A stretch of DNA of 32,983 nt from Pseudomonadota bacterium (GCA_021798335.1 JAJZMI010000149.1:1-32983); one strand, 5' to 3'. Shown: positions 10,049-20,101, numbered from the stretch's first letter. The notes: generated by a model not told the origin, from the sequence alone. A program made the numbers and translations.

Positions 10049-10084
10049 TTTCACTTCATGAAATAATAGCCCACAATATGAGAC
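10049..10084. promoter_or_regulatory. candidate operator region (TTTCACTTCATGAAA, then CACAATATGAGAC)
   Basis: 15-nt site with TTTCA-N5-TGAAA symmetry at 10049-10063; CACAATATGAGAC at 10072-10084 resembles CATAATATGAAAC (reverse complement of the 926-940 site region). Upstream of the GH42 operon. Confidence 0.33.
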
Positions 10085-10345
10085 TCGTGGGGGCTTTGGG
10101 AAGCCATCGACGATTGCTGAGCACAGCCAGCGGCCCGCAGCGTCGCCACCCCATTGCTCGGCCTGCCGCGCGCAGCGGTTGGCGCGCCGACGCCGCACTA
10201 CAGTGTCGATCGATTCACCATCGGGGCGCTGCCGGCCAACCCCCAGGACTCGGGCCATCCTGGACGAATACTTGCACGGATTCAGCGCCGCGCGCATCGC
10301 CGTCAAGGGACGGGACGAGACGCTGAGGGAAGTACAGCCCTTTGA

Positions 10346-12298
10346 TTCGTCGCGTCTGACGAACACGGTGCTGGCCAGGATAAATGCGGCGCTGGCGAAG
10401 ATCTCGGCGACTGGACACAGCCGCACTCGGTGCGCAACGACGGTCTGCGCCCGCACTATTTCCGCGGCTCGTTTGAGATCACGGCGGTTCCGGCGCGCGC
10501 CACACTCTATCTGGCCGGTCCACGGCAAGCGACGATCTATCTCAACGGCAAAGAGGTAGGGCACTACCAGCTGAACCTGAGCTTTCCCATGGGCATTCGG
10601 GTGTATCCGAATGATGTGGGCCACTGGCTGCGCCGCGGCAAGAACGTGCTTGCCGTCGAGGCGATACGCGGCCCTATGGCCGGCAACGAGGCGCTGTCCG
10701 CCATCAGCCGGCATCTGCGCGCCGGGAAAGTGCTGGCGACGATGATCGTCCCCGCGACGCGCGGGATCCAGGCGCCGCCCCTGATGATGAGCGACGCCGA
10801 CTGGCGTGCCACGGCACCGCCGCCGCCGGCGGGCTGGCTACAGACCGGATTCAATGATTCCGCCTGCCGGAAAGTCGATGACCTCGGCGGCATCGAAAGC
10901 GCAATCGGCCTGTTCCAGGCGAATGCCGACGCAGGCATGTATGCCTGGCCGGGTTGCGATGGCATTTCGCCGTTTCTCGCCCGGTACCCGCTGAAGGCCA
11001 TGGAGGTTCGTCGCGTCTACGCCGGCCTCGGCACGCTCAAAAACGTCCAGGTGCTGACCGGGGATACGCACCGTGGGCCCTTCACCGTCACCTTGCCCGT
11101 CGAGCATGTCGCACGAGCCAATGTGCCGCAGGTGATCCTGGATTTCTGGCGTGAAGTCATCAACGACGTATTCGGCACTCACTTCCTGATGCGGACCACG
11201 CTCGATCGCCTCATCGGTCCGGCACCGATCCACACCGCCGTCAACGGGATCCCGGGCTACTCGGCGCTCTGGGTGAATGCGGTTTTCAATTATTACCTGC
11301 ACACGGGGTCGAAGCGGGAACTGAAGACCGTTCATACACGCTTGGTCGAGTTCCTCGACTACATCTCAACCGCCACGCGGTATTCTCCGACCTGACTCAC
11401 GCCTGGACGTTCGTGGATTGGGTGCCGGAGATGAGCGGCGACACGCCGCAAACCCGCATGGCGACCCAATTCGAGTATTATCAGGCGTTCAAGGACGGGG
11501 CCTGTCTGCTGCGCGTTGTGCACGACGACAAGAATGCCGGCCGGATGACCGCGGAGGCGGCGGCGCAGAAGTACCTGTTGAATGCACAGGGAACGTTCGG
11601 CGACCGGTGGCAGCCGAACGCCTATGCGGTGCTGTCGGGGGTCGCAACCAAGGCGCAATATGCCGCGATCTGGCGCCGCGTGCTCTCGCACGTTGGCAAG
11701 CGGAAGTATCGCTCGTACGTCATCACGCTTTATTACAACTTCTATGTGGTGAGCGCGATGGCCAAGATGGGTCACCGGCGCGCGGCGCTGAAGTGGATTC
11801 GCCAGTACTGGGGCGGCATGGTGCAGGAGAGCGCGACCAGCTTCTGGGAGGCCTATGACCCCACATGGTTCAAGGGATTCATGTATCAGGCATCGCTTCA
11901 GGTCGACGGGGTGTCGGGTTTTTTTCCTCAGCCTGGCGCACGGCTGGTCGAGCGGAGTCACGCCCTGGCTCATGACGCAGATACTCGGCATCCGACCCAC
12001 CGCGGGCGGCTTCGCGAAAGTCGACATCCGCCCGGACCTGATCGGCCTGAGGTGGGCCAGGGGTGCCGAGCCCACCCCGCACGGCTTGCTGCGTGTCGCG
12101 ATCCGCGCCGACAAGGGCTACATCACCACGATTCATCTGCCGCCGTAGATCGAGGCGAGAGTCTCGGTGCCCGTGCCGGCGCCGGGCGCGCAGGTGTTCG
12201 TGAACGGCAGGCCGATGACCCGTGAACTCACCGATGGTGGTAAACGCGCCGCGGTGAGGATGAGCGGGCCGGGCACGTTCGTCGTGACCAGTCGTTAG
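10346..12298 (+). pseudogene. degraded alpha-L-rhamnosidase (GH78-like)
   Basis: Homologous text is spread over three frames: DLGDWTQPHSVRNDGLRPHYFRGSFEI...WVNAVFNYYLHTGSKREL...YISTATR; then FSDLTHAWTFVDWVPEM...WEAYDPTWFKGFMYQAS (frameshift near 11379-11383); then LSLAHGWSSGVTPWLMTQILGIRPTAGGFAKVDIRPDLIGLRWARGAEPTPHGLLRV (frameshift near the T-run about 11919-11928); in-frame TAG at 12146-12148 before IEARVSVPVPAPGAQVFVNGRPM...VVTSR*. Confidence 0.85.
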
Positions 12299-12360
12299 CG
12301 GTTCATCGCCCGGAACGTCCGATCACGGTCCCCGCGCCGGCTTTCGCCCCCCCGGCGTGC

Positions 12361-13548
12361 TCAGGAAACAGCAGAATCCACGACTCTTCTGCTCGCGGCA
12401 CGGCGCGATAGCGCCAGAACAATGACCGAGAGAATCACCACGAGCCGCACCGTGCCGTTGAGATAAGTTGGCAGAGCCACCTTCCGTGCGGCCTCGAGGT
12501 ACAGCAGTACCGTGACCAGTCCGCGCGGCGCAATCCAGACGAGCGATGCGGTTGACCGCGGCTCGATGGTGCGCAGCAGAACGTATCGCACACCATACGC
12601 GATGAGCAAGATCACTGCGCACGCGGCCCACGAGTGCAGCACGGTGAAATCCAATAAATTGGTGGAATAGCCGAGCAAGAAGAAAAAGAAGACGCGAACG
12701 GCAAAAGTCAGCTCCTGCACGAGCACTTTGAATTCTCCGACCGTGGTCGGCGAAATCCTGTCCGCGACATGACGCAGACCAGGTAGATGCTCGAGCGCCA
12801 CTTTGTTATTGAGCATCAACCCGAACAGCAGGACCATGAGCAGCGGCGACAGATGCAGCAGCTCGCCGGAGGCATAGAGGGCGAACAGCCCGGCGAGCAA
12901 CGGGATGTAGCGCACGTGGGCGTCAGCGCGGGTCGACACGAGCACCAGCGCCACCGAGCACACGAATGCCAGGATCAGCGAGAGTATGCCGCCGCCGGCG
13001 AGCTCGGTCAGGAATCCGCCGAGGGTGCCGCCGGAATTGACGAGCGCGATGAAAATCAGCACCCCGAAGATATCGGACACGGAACTCTCGTAGACGACGA
13101 ACTCCCGGGCGTGCCGCTCGAGGGAATGGCTCCCCGGAATCGCGACTGCGCTGCTGATCACCGCGAAGGGAGTCGCGAGGATGGCCGCCTGCACGTATCC
13201 CAAATGCAGCGCGCGCACCCCGATCAGGACCAATGCGGCAGCACACAGGATGAACGCCACGACTGCCACTGTGGTTGCTTTTGCCGCCAGCTTGATGCGT
13301 TCGCGGCGCAGCTCGATGTCGAGTGCCCCCTCGAGCACGATCAGCACCAGGCCGATGGCGCCGGCGACCGGCACCATGCTCTTCAGTTCCGTGGTCACGC
13401 CGCTCATCGAGCGCAGCAGCGGCTGGGCCAGCAGGCCGATGGCCATCATCACGATCACCGAGGGCACTCCGGAGCGCCGTTCGAGGCGCTCCACCGCGAA
13501 TGCCGCAAGCAGGAAAGCCGAGGCGATCAGGATCCCGACGGAAATCAT
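12361..13548 (-). CDS. cation:proton antiporter (CPA family)
   Basis: Multi-TM protein; VMMAIGLLAQPLL, LVLIVLEGALDIELRRERI, ILATPFAVISSAVAIPGSHSL, FVVYESSVSDIFGVLIFIAL, LVWIAPRGLVTVLLYLEA. Start ATG 13548 (MISVGILIASAFLL). Confidence 0.88.
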   Translation of the reverse strand: MISVGILIASAFLLAAFAVERLERRSGVPSVIVMMAIGLLAQPLLRSMSGVTTELKSMVPVAGAIGLVLIVLEGALDIELRRERIKLAAKATTVAVVAFILCAAALVLIGVRALHLGYVQAAILATPFAVISSAVAIPGSHSLERHAREFVVYESSVSDIFGVLIFIALVNSGGTLGGFLTELAGGGILSLILAFVCSVALVLVSTRADAHVRYIPLLAGLFALYASGELLHLSPLLMVLLFGLMLNNKVALEHLPGLRHVADRISPTTVGEFKVLVQELTFAVRVFFFFLLGYSTNLLDFTVLHSWAACAVILLIAYGVRYVLLRTIEPRSTASLVWIAPRGLVTVLLYLEAARKVALPTYLNGTVRLVVILSVIVLALSRRAASRRVVDSAVS

Positions 13549-13769
13549 CCGCAACCTCCGGCATGCCGGCATTCGCGCGTCCCATGCGCGCTACGAGCAG
13601 CATCCCAGTCTAGCAACGCGCGCAGGAAGGGACAACGTGGGCGGCAATACGTTCGCCGCAATAGTAGACTGTGCGCGCTCCGTCGGTCGCCCTCGTCACG
13701 ATGGGATTTGTGGTAAGCCGGTTTTCCCTCGCTCAAAGCGCAGAAGTCCGCACAGACCTCAGCACCAGG

Positions 13770-15044
13770 ATGCCGAACGTCACCATCAACGACAATACGC
13801 CCCGCTTCGGGTCCGACGATGGTCTGATCCGCAAGACCGAGCTCGTCATCAGCGGCGTATTGCGCGGCGGTGTGCTGCTGAGCGTCGCGGTGATACTCGC
13901 TGGAGTCTGCTATTACTACGCGCTGCGGCTGCTCGGCCAAGTGCCTCCCGCAACGTTTCCGGACAGCTTGGCGGAGGTCTGTTCGGGGCTGAAGGCCGCC
14001 GAGCCGATGGCGGTCATAACCGCGGGCCTGCTCGTCCTGCTCGCGACGCCGGTGCTGCGGGTCGTGGTGTCGATCGTCGCGTTCGCGATCGAGAAAGACC
14101 GCACCTACGTCATCATCACCTCGATCGTTCTGGCGATACTGCTCTTCAGCATTTTCGGAATCGGCGCGTATCTTGGCCGGCCGGGACTGACGAGCATGCC
14201 GGGCAACTCATTTGGCGTCCTACTCTTCATCGCGCTGAGCAGTGTGTTTGCGGGCTTCGTCGGCGCGCTCGCGGGTCTCGGCGGCGGCGTGTTCATCGTG
14301 CCGATCCTGACGCTCGTGTTTCACGTGCCGTTCGCCACGGCGATCGGCGCCTCCATCGTCTCGGTGATCGCCACGTCATCCGGCGCGGCGGCCGTCTATG
14401 TGCGCGACCGAATGACCAATCTCAGGGTCGGGATGTTTCTCGAGATCGCCACGACGGCGGGAGCGGTCTGCGGCGCCCTGGTGTCATCCATGCTCGACGA
14501 TACGGTGCTGTTCATCGTGTTCGGTGTGGTCCTGCTGATCTCGGCCATACCGCTGATCATGCGTATCGGCGAGGAATTTCCCCGGGGCGTGAAGAACGAC
14601 CAATGGGCCGGGTGGCTGAAGCTGCCCGGGACGTACCCCGATCGCCGCATGCATCAGGACGTGCCCTATCATGTGGCGCACGTACGCATCGGCTTCGGCA
14701 TGATGTATGTGGCGGGATTGATTTCCGGCCTTCTTGGCATCGGCAGCGGTACCTTCAAAGTGCTCGCGATGGACACCGCGATGCGGTTGCCAATGAAGGT
14801 CTCCACCACCACCAGCAATTTCATGATCGGCGTGACGGCGGCGGCTTCCGCCGGGATCTTCTTTCAACGTGGAGATATGAACCCGATGATTGCCGCTCCG
14901 GTGGCGATCGGGGTGCTCGGCGGCTCCATGCTCGGCGCGAAGACACTCAGCCGCATGTCCAACGTGCGCCTGAAGAAAGTATTCGTGCCGATGATCTTCC
15001 TGGTGGCGCTCAGCATGCTGGCCCGCGGCCTCGGCTGGATGTAG
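13770..15044 (+). CDS. DUF1634 domain fused to TauE/SafE family membrane permease
   Basis: N-terminal TM region LRGGVLLSVAVILAGVCYYY...AEPMAVITAGLLVLLATPVLRVVVSIVAFAIEKDRTYVIITSIVLAILL (DUF1634-like), then FVGALAGLGGGVFIVPILTLVFHVPFATAIGASIVSVIATSSGAAAVYV and ISGLLGIGSGTFKVLAMD (two TauE/SafE repeats). ATG 13770 preferred. Confidence 0.85.
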   Translation: MPNVTINDNTPRFGSDDGLIRKTELVISGVLRGGVLLSVAVILAGVCYYYALRLLGQVPPATFPDSLAEVCSGLKAAEPMAVITAGLLVLLATPVLRVVVSIVAFAIEKDRTYVIITSIVLAILLFSIFGIGAYLGRPGLTSMPGNSFGVLLFIALSSVFAGFVGALAGLGGGVFIVPILTLVFHVPFATAIGASIVSVIATSSGAAAVYVRDRMTNLRVGMFLEIATTAGAVCGALVSSMLDDTVLFIVFGVVLLISAIPLIMRIGEEFPRGVKNDQWAGWLKLPGTYPDRRMHQDVPYHVAHVRIGFGMMYVAGLISGLLGIGSGTFKVLAMDTAMRLPMKVSTTTSNFMIGVTAAASAGIFFQRGDMNPMIAAPVAIGVLGGSMLGAKTLSRMSNVRLKKVFVPMIFLVALSMLARGLGWM

Positions 15045-15087
15045 CGCACGGGCTTGGCCGCGAGGCGCGACCTCTTGTACCGGCGCC

Positions 15088-15894
15088 TCAGGGATGCATC
15101 AGCAACGGCAAGGCGCTCGACTGTACCAACTGGGTCGACGTGCCTCGCGCCAGCCAGTTCAAGATCTCGCCGCGGCGGAAAGCACCCATGACCAGCCCGT
15201 CGGCCCGGTGAGCGGCCGCCGCATCGAGCAGCACGTCCGCCGTCCGCCGTCCGTTGGAGGCAATCATGCGGTAGCTGGCCTCGGCGGCGATCGGTGCAAT
15301 CGCGGCCCGTGCGGCATCGAGAGCGCTCTGATCTTGGCCGACCGTCACGACCTCCACCTGCTCGGCCGCTGCGAGAAACGGCTGGAAGGCGACCAGGGCG
15401 CGGCGCAGCGGCGGTACATCCCACCACCCCACCAGCAACCGCCGGCCGAAACTGCCCTCCCAGTCGGGCGGCACCATCACCACGGGATGGCGGGTCTGCT
15501 GCAGCGCCGCGCGCAGCGCCTCGCGATGTCCAGACGGCTGAGTATATGGCGCCGCGACCACGACCATGCTCGCCGATTTGCGATAGTGCCGCATCACCCG
15601 CCATTCGTCGCCTTTGTACAGATCGAATTCGACGGACATGCCACTCGAGTGCGTCCAGTCGGCAACGATGGCGCGCAGCCTCTCGGTTTCCGTCTGTTCG
15701 CGCTCGGCCAGCTGCTTGACCTCGTGTTCCGAAAGATGATCTTGGGAAGTTAAAACAATCGAGCGCGGGCCGGCCTCGACATGCGCGAACCGCAGCTTCT
15801 GGCCGAGACGCTCGCTCATCGCCGAAGCGATGCGCACGCACTGCGTCGCGCCGATCGTGGACGCAAGAATCACGAGTATGAATTTCGATTCCAT
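15088..15894 (-). CDS. universal stress protein (tandem UspA-like domains)
   Basis: MESKFILVILASTIGATQCVRIASAMSERLGQKLRFAHVEAG...VVAAPYTQ; second domain RLLVGWWDVPPLRRALVAFQPFLAAAEQVEVVTVG...ADGLVMGAFRRGEILNWLARGTSTQLVQSSALPLLMHP. Confidence 0.75.
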   Translation of the reverse strand: MESKFILVILASTIGATQCVRIASAMSERLGQKLRFAHVEAGPRSIVLTSQDHLSEHEVKQLAEREQTETERLRAIVADWTHSSGMSVEFDLYKGDEWRVMRHYRKSASMVVVAAPYTQPSGHREALRAALQQTRHPVVMVPPDWEGSFGRRLLVGWWDVPPLRRALVAFQPFLAAAEQVEVVTVGQDQSALDAARAAIAPIAAEASYRMIASNGRRTADVLLDAAAAHRADGLVMGAFRRGEILNWLARGTSTQLVQSSALPLLMHP

Positions 15895-16269
15895 GGTCGG
15901 CACCTAGGGGCTGCGCACAATCTCTCGAGGCACGGTACACATCCGGCAATTTAGAATCCTGCCCCGACACGTCTTCGCGCCGTTCCCGGCGGCGCTCGGC
16001 GTGTCTCGGCTCTGCGGGCTGCAGAGCCGGTTTGCGGCTCGACGCGGGATGACGCCGAAGCAGCACGACGGCGGGTCATTGTACCGCATCTGTCGCGCAG
16101 GCCACCCCTGCCCGCTCGGCGGCCTCTGGCGCGGCGCGCCCGGCGCCTTTCCAACCGCCGCATCGCATTCACCGGGCCGCAAGCGCGGTAAAACGCCCGA
16201 CCACGCGCGGCGCAAACGCGTAACCCGATCGCTCACCCGCCGCGAATTCCTGAAGGACCGGAACGAAAG

Positions 16270-17133
16270 CTAACGCGTACGGGGCTTGTCGCTCTTGGCG
16301 GGCCGAGCAGCCGCAGCCGGCTGGCGCCCCGTCCAACCGAGGTCCTCGCTGATGCGTTGCGCGGTGCCGACCACGTCCTTGCTCAAAGTCTGCATGCGAT
16401 GATCGTTCATGTACTGCGCGGCGCTCGAGACGCTGATTGCCGCGATGGTGCGCCCGGCCACATCGCGGATCGGTGCCGCGACGCAGCGGATCTGATCCTC
16501 GTTCTCCTCGAGGTCGAAGGCGAATCCGACACGCACGTAGTGGCGCATGCGCTCGAGCCAATCCTGCAGGCTCACCTCGCCGCGCCGCACGGCGCGCTCG
16601 GCGCGGAACAGCTCGATCCAGGCGTCCGCGTCGAGATCGAGAATCAGCGCCTTGCCGAGACCCGTGGAGGTCACCGGCTGCAGCTCCCCGATCCTGGAGC
16701 GGATATTGATGCGGCGCCTGCCCGGGACCTTGTCCAGATAGAGTACATGGCCGTGGTCGAGCACCCCGAGGTGCACGGTATCCTCGGTGAGCAGCGCGAG
16801 GCGCTCCAGATGCGGCGCGGCGACGCGCGGCAGATCGAGTTCGTCGCGCACCCGGAACCCGAGCTCGAGCAGTTTGGGCCCGAGGCTGTAGCCGCTGTGC
16901 GGCACGAACGACAGGTAGCGCCGCGCGGTAAGCGCCGAGGCCAGCCGGTGAGTGGTGCTGCGCGTGAGGCCGAGCCGCTCGGCCAGCTCCCCGAGCTTGA
17001 TCGGACCCTCGGCGACCACGTCGATCACGTCGAGCCCGCGCAGCAGCGTCTGGCTGCCGAGGCGCGCGCGAACCGCATCCTCATCCCCCTCGGCGGGACG
17101 CTCGAACCTTCCGGATGGACGAGTGCTTCTCAT
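16270..17133 (-). CDS. IclR family transcriptional regulator
   Basis: [64 protein letters not shown] (HTH) plus effector-domain text [22 protein letters not shown]...[10 protein letters not shown]...[20 protein letters not shown]. Divergent from the rhamnose operon. Confidence 0.94.
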   Translation of the reverse strand: MRSTRPSGRFERPAEGDEDAVRARLGSQTLLRGLDVIDVVAEGPIKLGELAERLGLTRSTTHRLASALTARRYLSFVPHSGYSLGPKLLELGFRVRDELDLPRVAAPHLERLALLTEDTVHLGVLDHGHVLYLDKVPGRRRINIRSRIGELQPVTSTGLGKALILDLDADAWIELFRAERAVRRGEVSLQDWLERMRHYVRVGFAFDLEENEDQIRCVAAPIRDVAGRTIAAISVSSAAQYMNDHRMQTLSKDVVGTAQRISEDLGWTGRQPAAAARPAKSDKPRTR

Positions 17134-17159
17134 TATGTGGTACCCGTATTAGTATGTGG
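17134..17159. promoter_or_regulatory. candidate IclR operator: TATGTGGTAC / TATGTGGGAC direct repeat in the iclR-rhmD divergent region
   Basis: TATGTGG at 17134-17140 and 17153-17159 (19-nt register), abutting the iclR start codon in the only non-coding gap between divergent regulator and operon. Confidence 0.4.
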
Positions 17160-17234
17160 GACAAAAGGCGCGGCTGCAACCGCTGCGCGCCGTCTCCATC
17201 ACATCGACCCAATCGCCGATCGCACCCGCCGTAC

Positions 17235-18413
17235 ATGAGTTTTCCGAAGATCAGACAAGTGCGCGCCTTCGTCATCCGTGGCGGCGGCGCCGACTACCAC
17301 GACCAGACGGGCGGGCACTGGATCGACGATCACATCGCCACGCCGATGAGCCGCTATCCGCAGTACCGTCAGAGCCGCCGCAGCTTCGGAATCAATGTGC
17401 TCGGCACACTGGTGGTCGAGATCGAAGCGGCCGACGGCACGATCGGGTTCGCCGTCACCACCGGCGGGGAGCCGGCCGCCTACATCGTCGAGCACCACCT
17501 GGCCCGGTTTCTCGAGGGCCGTGATCCGGCCTCGATCGAGACCATCTGGGATCAGATGTACTTCGCCACGCAATACTACGGACGCAAAGGCCTGGTCGTG
17601 AACGCGATATCGGGGGTCGATCTGGCGCTGTGGGACCTGCTCGGCCGGCTGCGCGGCGAGCCGGTCTATCAGATGCTCGGCGGCGCGGTGCGCGACGAGT
17701 TGATCTTCTACGCCACCGGCTCGCGTCCGGATCTGGCCAAGTCCATGGGTTTCATCGGCGGGAAACTGCCGCTGCATCATGGACCGGCGGAGGGCGAGGC
17801 GGGATTGAGACTCAATCTCGATGCCCTCGGCCAGATGCGCGGCCGCGTGGGCGAGGACTTCTGGCTCATGCTCGATTGCTGGATGAGCCTCGATCTGCCC
17901 TATGCGATCAGACTGGCGCACGGGGCGCGCGAGCACGGCCTGAAATGGCTCGAGGAAGCGCTCTCGCCGGATGATTACTGGGGCTACGCGCAGCTGAAGC
18001 GCAGCCTCCCGCCCGGCATGTTGGTTACTACGGGCGAACACGAGGCGACGCGATGGGGTTTCCGCATGCTGCTTGAGATGGAGTGCTGCGACATCATTCA
18101 GCCGGATGTCGGCTGGTGCGGCGGCCTGACGGAACTGCTGAAGATCTCCGCCCTGGCCGACAGCCGCGGCATCCTGGTCATTCCGCACGGCTCGAGTGTC
18201 TACAGCTACCATTTCGTCGTCACCCGCCACAACAGTCCGTTCGCCGAATTCCTCATGATGGCGCCCGAGGCAGACCGCGTCGTGCCGATGTTCCATCCCC
18301 AGCTCATCGGCGAGCCGGTTCCCCTCAACGGGCGGTTGAAATTGCCGGACACGCCAGGTTTCGGCGTCGAGCTCAATCGCACGCTGCCCCTGCACCGTCC
18401 TTACCCGCGCTGA
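17235..18413 (+). CDS. rhmD: L-rhamnonate dehydratase (enolase superfamily)
   Basis: [65 protein letters not shown]...[37 protein letters not shown]...[12 protein letters not shown]...[11 protein letters not shown]...[17 protein letters not shown]...[12 protein letters not shown] closely follows E. coli-type L-rhamnonate dehydratase as I recall it. Confidence 0.94.
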   Translation: MSFPKIRQVRAFVIRGGGADYHDQTGGHWIDDHIATPMSRYPQYRQSRRSFGINVLGTLVVEIEAADGTIGFAVTTGGEPAAYIVEHHLARFLEGRDPASIETIWDQMYFATQYYGRKGLVVNAISGVDLALWDLLGRLRGEPVYQMLGGAVRDELIFYATGSRPDLAKSMGFIGGKLPLHHGPAEGEAGLRLNLDALGQMRGRVGEDFWLMLDCWMSLDLPYAIRLAHGAREHGLKWLEEALSPDDYWGYAQLKRSLPPGMLVTTGEHEATRWGFRMLLEMECCDIIQPDVGWCGGLTELLKISALADSRGILVIPHGSSVYSYHFVVTRHNSPFAEFLMMAPEADRVVPMFHPQLIGEPVPLNGRLKLPDTPGFGVELNRTLPLHRPYPR

Positions 18414-18468
18414 GGATACGAATCCTTCCGCTTTTGATTCAAGACTACAAGAGACCCCGATACACGCC

Positions 18469-19320
18469 ATGAAACTTCTGCGCTACGGCCCCGCCGGCCA
18501 CGAATCTCCCGGACTGCTCGATGCCCACGGCACGCTGCGCGCCCTGCGCGGAACCATCCCGGATATCGACGCCGCCCATCTCTCGGCGCAGAGCCTTGCC
18601 CGGCTGGCGGCCATCGACCCGGCGACGCTGCCGACCGTTTCCGGCAAGCCGCGGCTCGGCGTGCCGTTCGCCGGGACGCGCAAGTTCATCGCGATCGGCC
18701 TCAACTACGCCGATCATGCGGCCGAGTCCAACCTGCCGATTCCCACCGAGCCGGTCGTCTTCAGCAAGGCCGTCAGTTGCCTGCAAGGTCCGAACGACGA
18801 CGTCATGCTGCCGAAGGACTCCAGAAAGAGCGACTGGGAAGTGGAGCTCGGCGTGGTCATCGGTACCACCGCCCGTTATGTGGAAGAGCGCGATGCCCTC
18901 GAGTACGTCGCCGGATACGTCGTGGTCAACGATCTGTCCGAGCGCGAGTATCAGATCGAGCGCGGCGGGACCTGGGACAAGGGCAAGGGGTGCGACACAT
19001 TCGGTCCGGTAGGTCCGTGGCTCGTGACGCGGGACGAGGTGGGAGACGTGCAGAGTCTCGGCATGTGGCTCGAGGTCAACGGCAAGCGCATGCAGGACGG
19101 CAATACGCGCACGATGATCTTCGGCGTGGCCACCCTGATCAGCTACGTCAGCCGCTTCATGACGCTCGAGCCCGGCGACATCATCACCACCGGCACGCCC
19201 CCCGGTGTGGGCATGGGCCAGAAACCCGAGCCCGTCTATCTCAAGCCCGGGGACCGCATGCGGCTCGGCATCGACAAGCTCGGCGAGCAGGCCCAGACCG
19301 TGTATGCCTGGCGGCGCTGA
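18469..19320 (+). CDS. fumarylacetoacetate hydrolase family protein, probable 2,4-diketo-3-deoxy-L-rhamnonate hydrolase
   Basis: FIAIGLNYADHAAESNLPIPTEPVVFSKAVSCLQGPNDDVMLPKDSRKSDWEVELGVVIG...VNDLSEREYQIERGGTWDKGKGCDTFGPVGPWL...GDIITTGTPPGVGMGQKPEPVYLKPGD; function assigned from context between rhmD and SDR. Confidence 0.86.
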   Translation: MKLLRYGPAGHESPGLLDAHGTLRALRGTIPDIDAAHLSAQSLARLAAIDPATLPTVSGKPRLGVPFAGTRKFIAIGLNYADHAAESNLPIPTEPVVFSKAVSCLQGPNDDVMLPKDSRKSDWEVELGVVIGTTARYVEERDALEYVAGYVVVNDLSEREYQIERGGTWDKGKGCDTFGPVGPWLVTRDEVGDVQSLGMWLEVNGKRMQDGNTRTMIFGVATLISYVSRFMTLEPGDIITTGTPPGVGMGQKPEPVYLKPGDRMRLGIDKLGEQAQTVYAWRR

Positions 19321-19332
19321 GGAGGGCGGCAC

Positions 19333-20082
19333 ATGACGCTGTATTCGGGACGTTTCACGCGGCGCGTTGCGGTCGTGACCGGCGGCGCTTCGGGTGTCGG
19401 CCGTGAAGCCGCGGCACGCATCGCCCTCGAGGGCGGCCGGGTGTGCCTGTGGGACTGGGACGAGAAAGCCCTGAGCGCGGCCGCACAGGCGATCCCGGGC
19501 GCCCAGATCGCCAAGGTCGACGTGGCGGATGCGGACCGGGTGGCGCAAGCCGCGGAGCGCACCTTTGGCGCCCTCGGCCGTATCGATATTCTGATCGCCA
19601 GCGCCGGGATCACCGGCCCCACCGCGACGCTCTGGGAATACCCGCCGCAGGAGTGGCGCCGGGTCATCGACGTCGATTTGCACGGCATATTCAACACCTG
19701 CCGCTCGACCGTCCCCTACATGCTCAAGAACGACTACGGCCGGATCGTCAACATCTCGTCCGTCGCCGGCAAGGAAGGCAATCCAAATGCATCGGCCTAT
19801 TCGGCCGCCAAGGCGGCGGTGATCGGCCTGACGAAATCGCTCGGCAAGGAGCTGGCGCAAACCGGAATACGAGTCAACGCCGTGACACCGGCGACCTTCA
19901 GGAGCCCGATCCTCGCCCAACTGCCGCAAAGCCAGATCGAATACATGCGCTCGAAGATTCCCATGGGCCGGCTCGGCGAGGTCGAGGAAGTGGCGGCGCT
20001 GGTGTGCTGGCTGGCGAGCGAGGAATGCTCCTTCTCCACTGCCGCCACCTTCGACATCTCCGGCGGCCGCACGACCTACTGA
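19333..20082 (+). CDS. SDR family oxidoreductase, probable 2-keto-3-deoxy-L-rhamnonate 4-dehydrogenase
   Basis: Rossmann VAVVTGGASGVGREAA, NISSVAGKEGNPNASAYSAAKAAVIGLTKSLGKELAQTGIRVNAVTPA; operon position beside the FAH hydrolase and rhamnonate dehydratase. Confidence 0.85.
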   Translation: MTLYSGRFTRRVAVVTGGASGVGREAAARIALEGGRVCLWDWDEKALSAAAQAIPGAQIAKVDVADADRVAQAAERTFGALGRIDILIASAGITGPTATLWEYPPQEWRRVIDVDLHGIFNTCRSTVPYMLKNDYGRIVNISSVAGKEGNPNASAYSAAKAAVIGLTKSLGKELAQTGIRVNAVTPATFRSPILAQLPQSQIEYMRSKIPMGRLGEVEEVAALVCWLASEECSFSTAATFDISGGRTTY

Positions 20083-20101
20083 ACCGAGGCTGCCGTTCGC
20101 C

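Noticed and set aside
8501-10066. 521-aa plus-strand ORF opposite GH42
   Set aside because: Arg/Pro/Ala-rich shadow frame; the minus strand carries strong GH42 motifs.
10154-10430. Possible small gene upstream of the rhamnosidase remnant (ORFs at 10154 and 10179)
   Set aside because: No recognisable family; frames mixed, probably eroded sequence or spacer.
9665-10714. N-terminal extension of the GH42 ORF to 10714
   Set aside because: Extension runs out of frame through the GH42 remnant and the divergent promoter; a signal peptide begins at ATG 9664.
15062-15089. Inverted repeat GAGGCGC...GCGCCTC between the TauE/SafE and UspA genes
   Set aside because: Only 7-bp arms with a 14-nt loop and no T-tract, and it overlaps the UspA stop codon; too weak to call a terminator.
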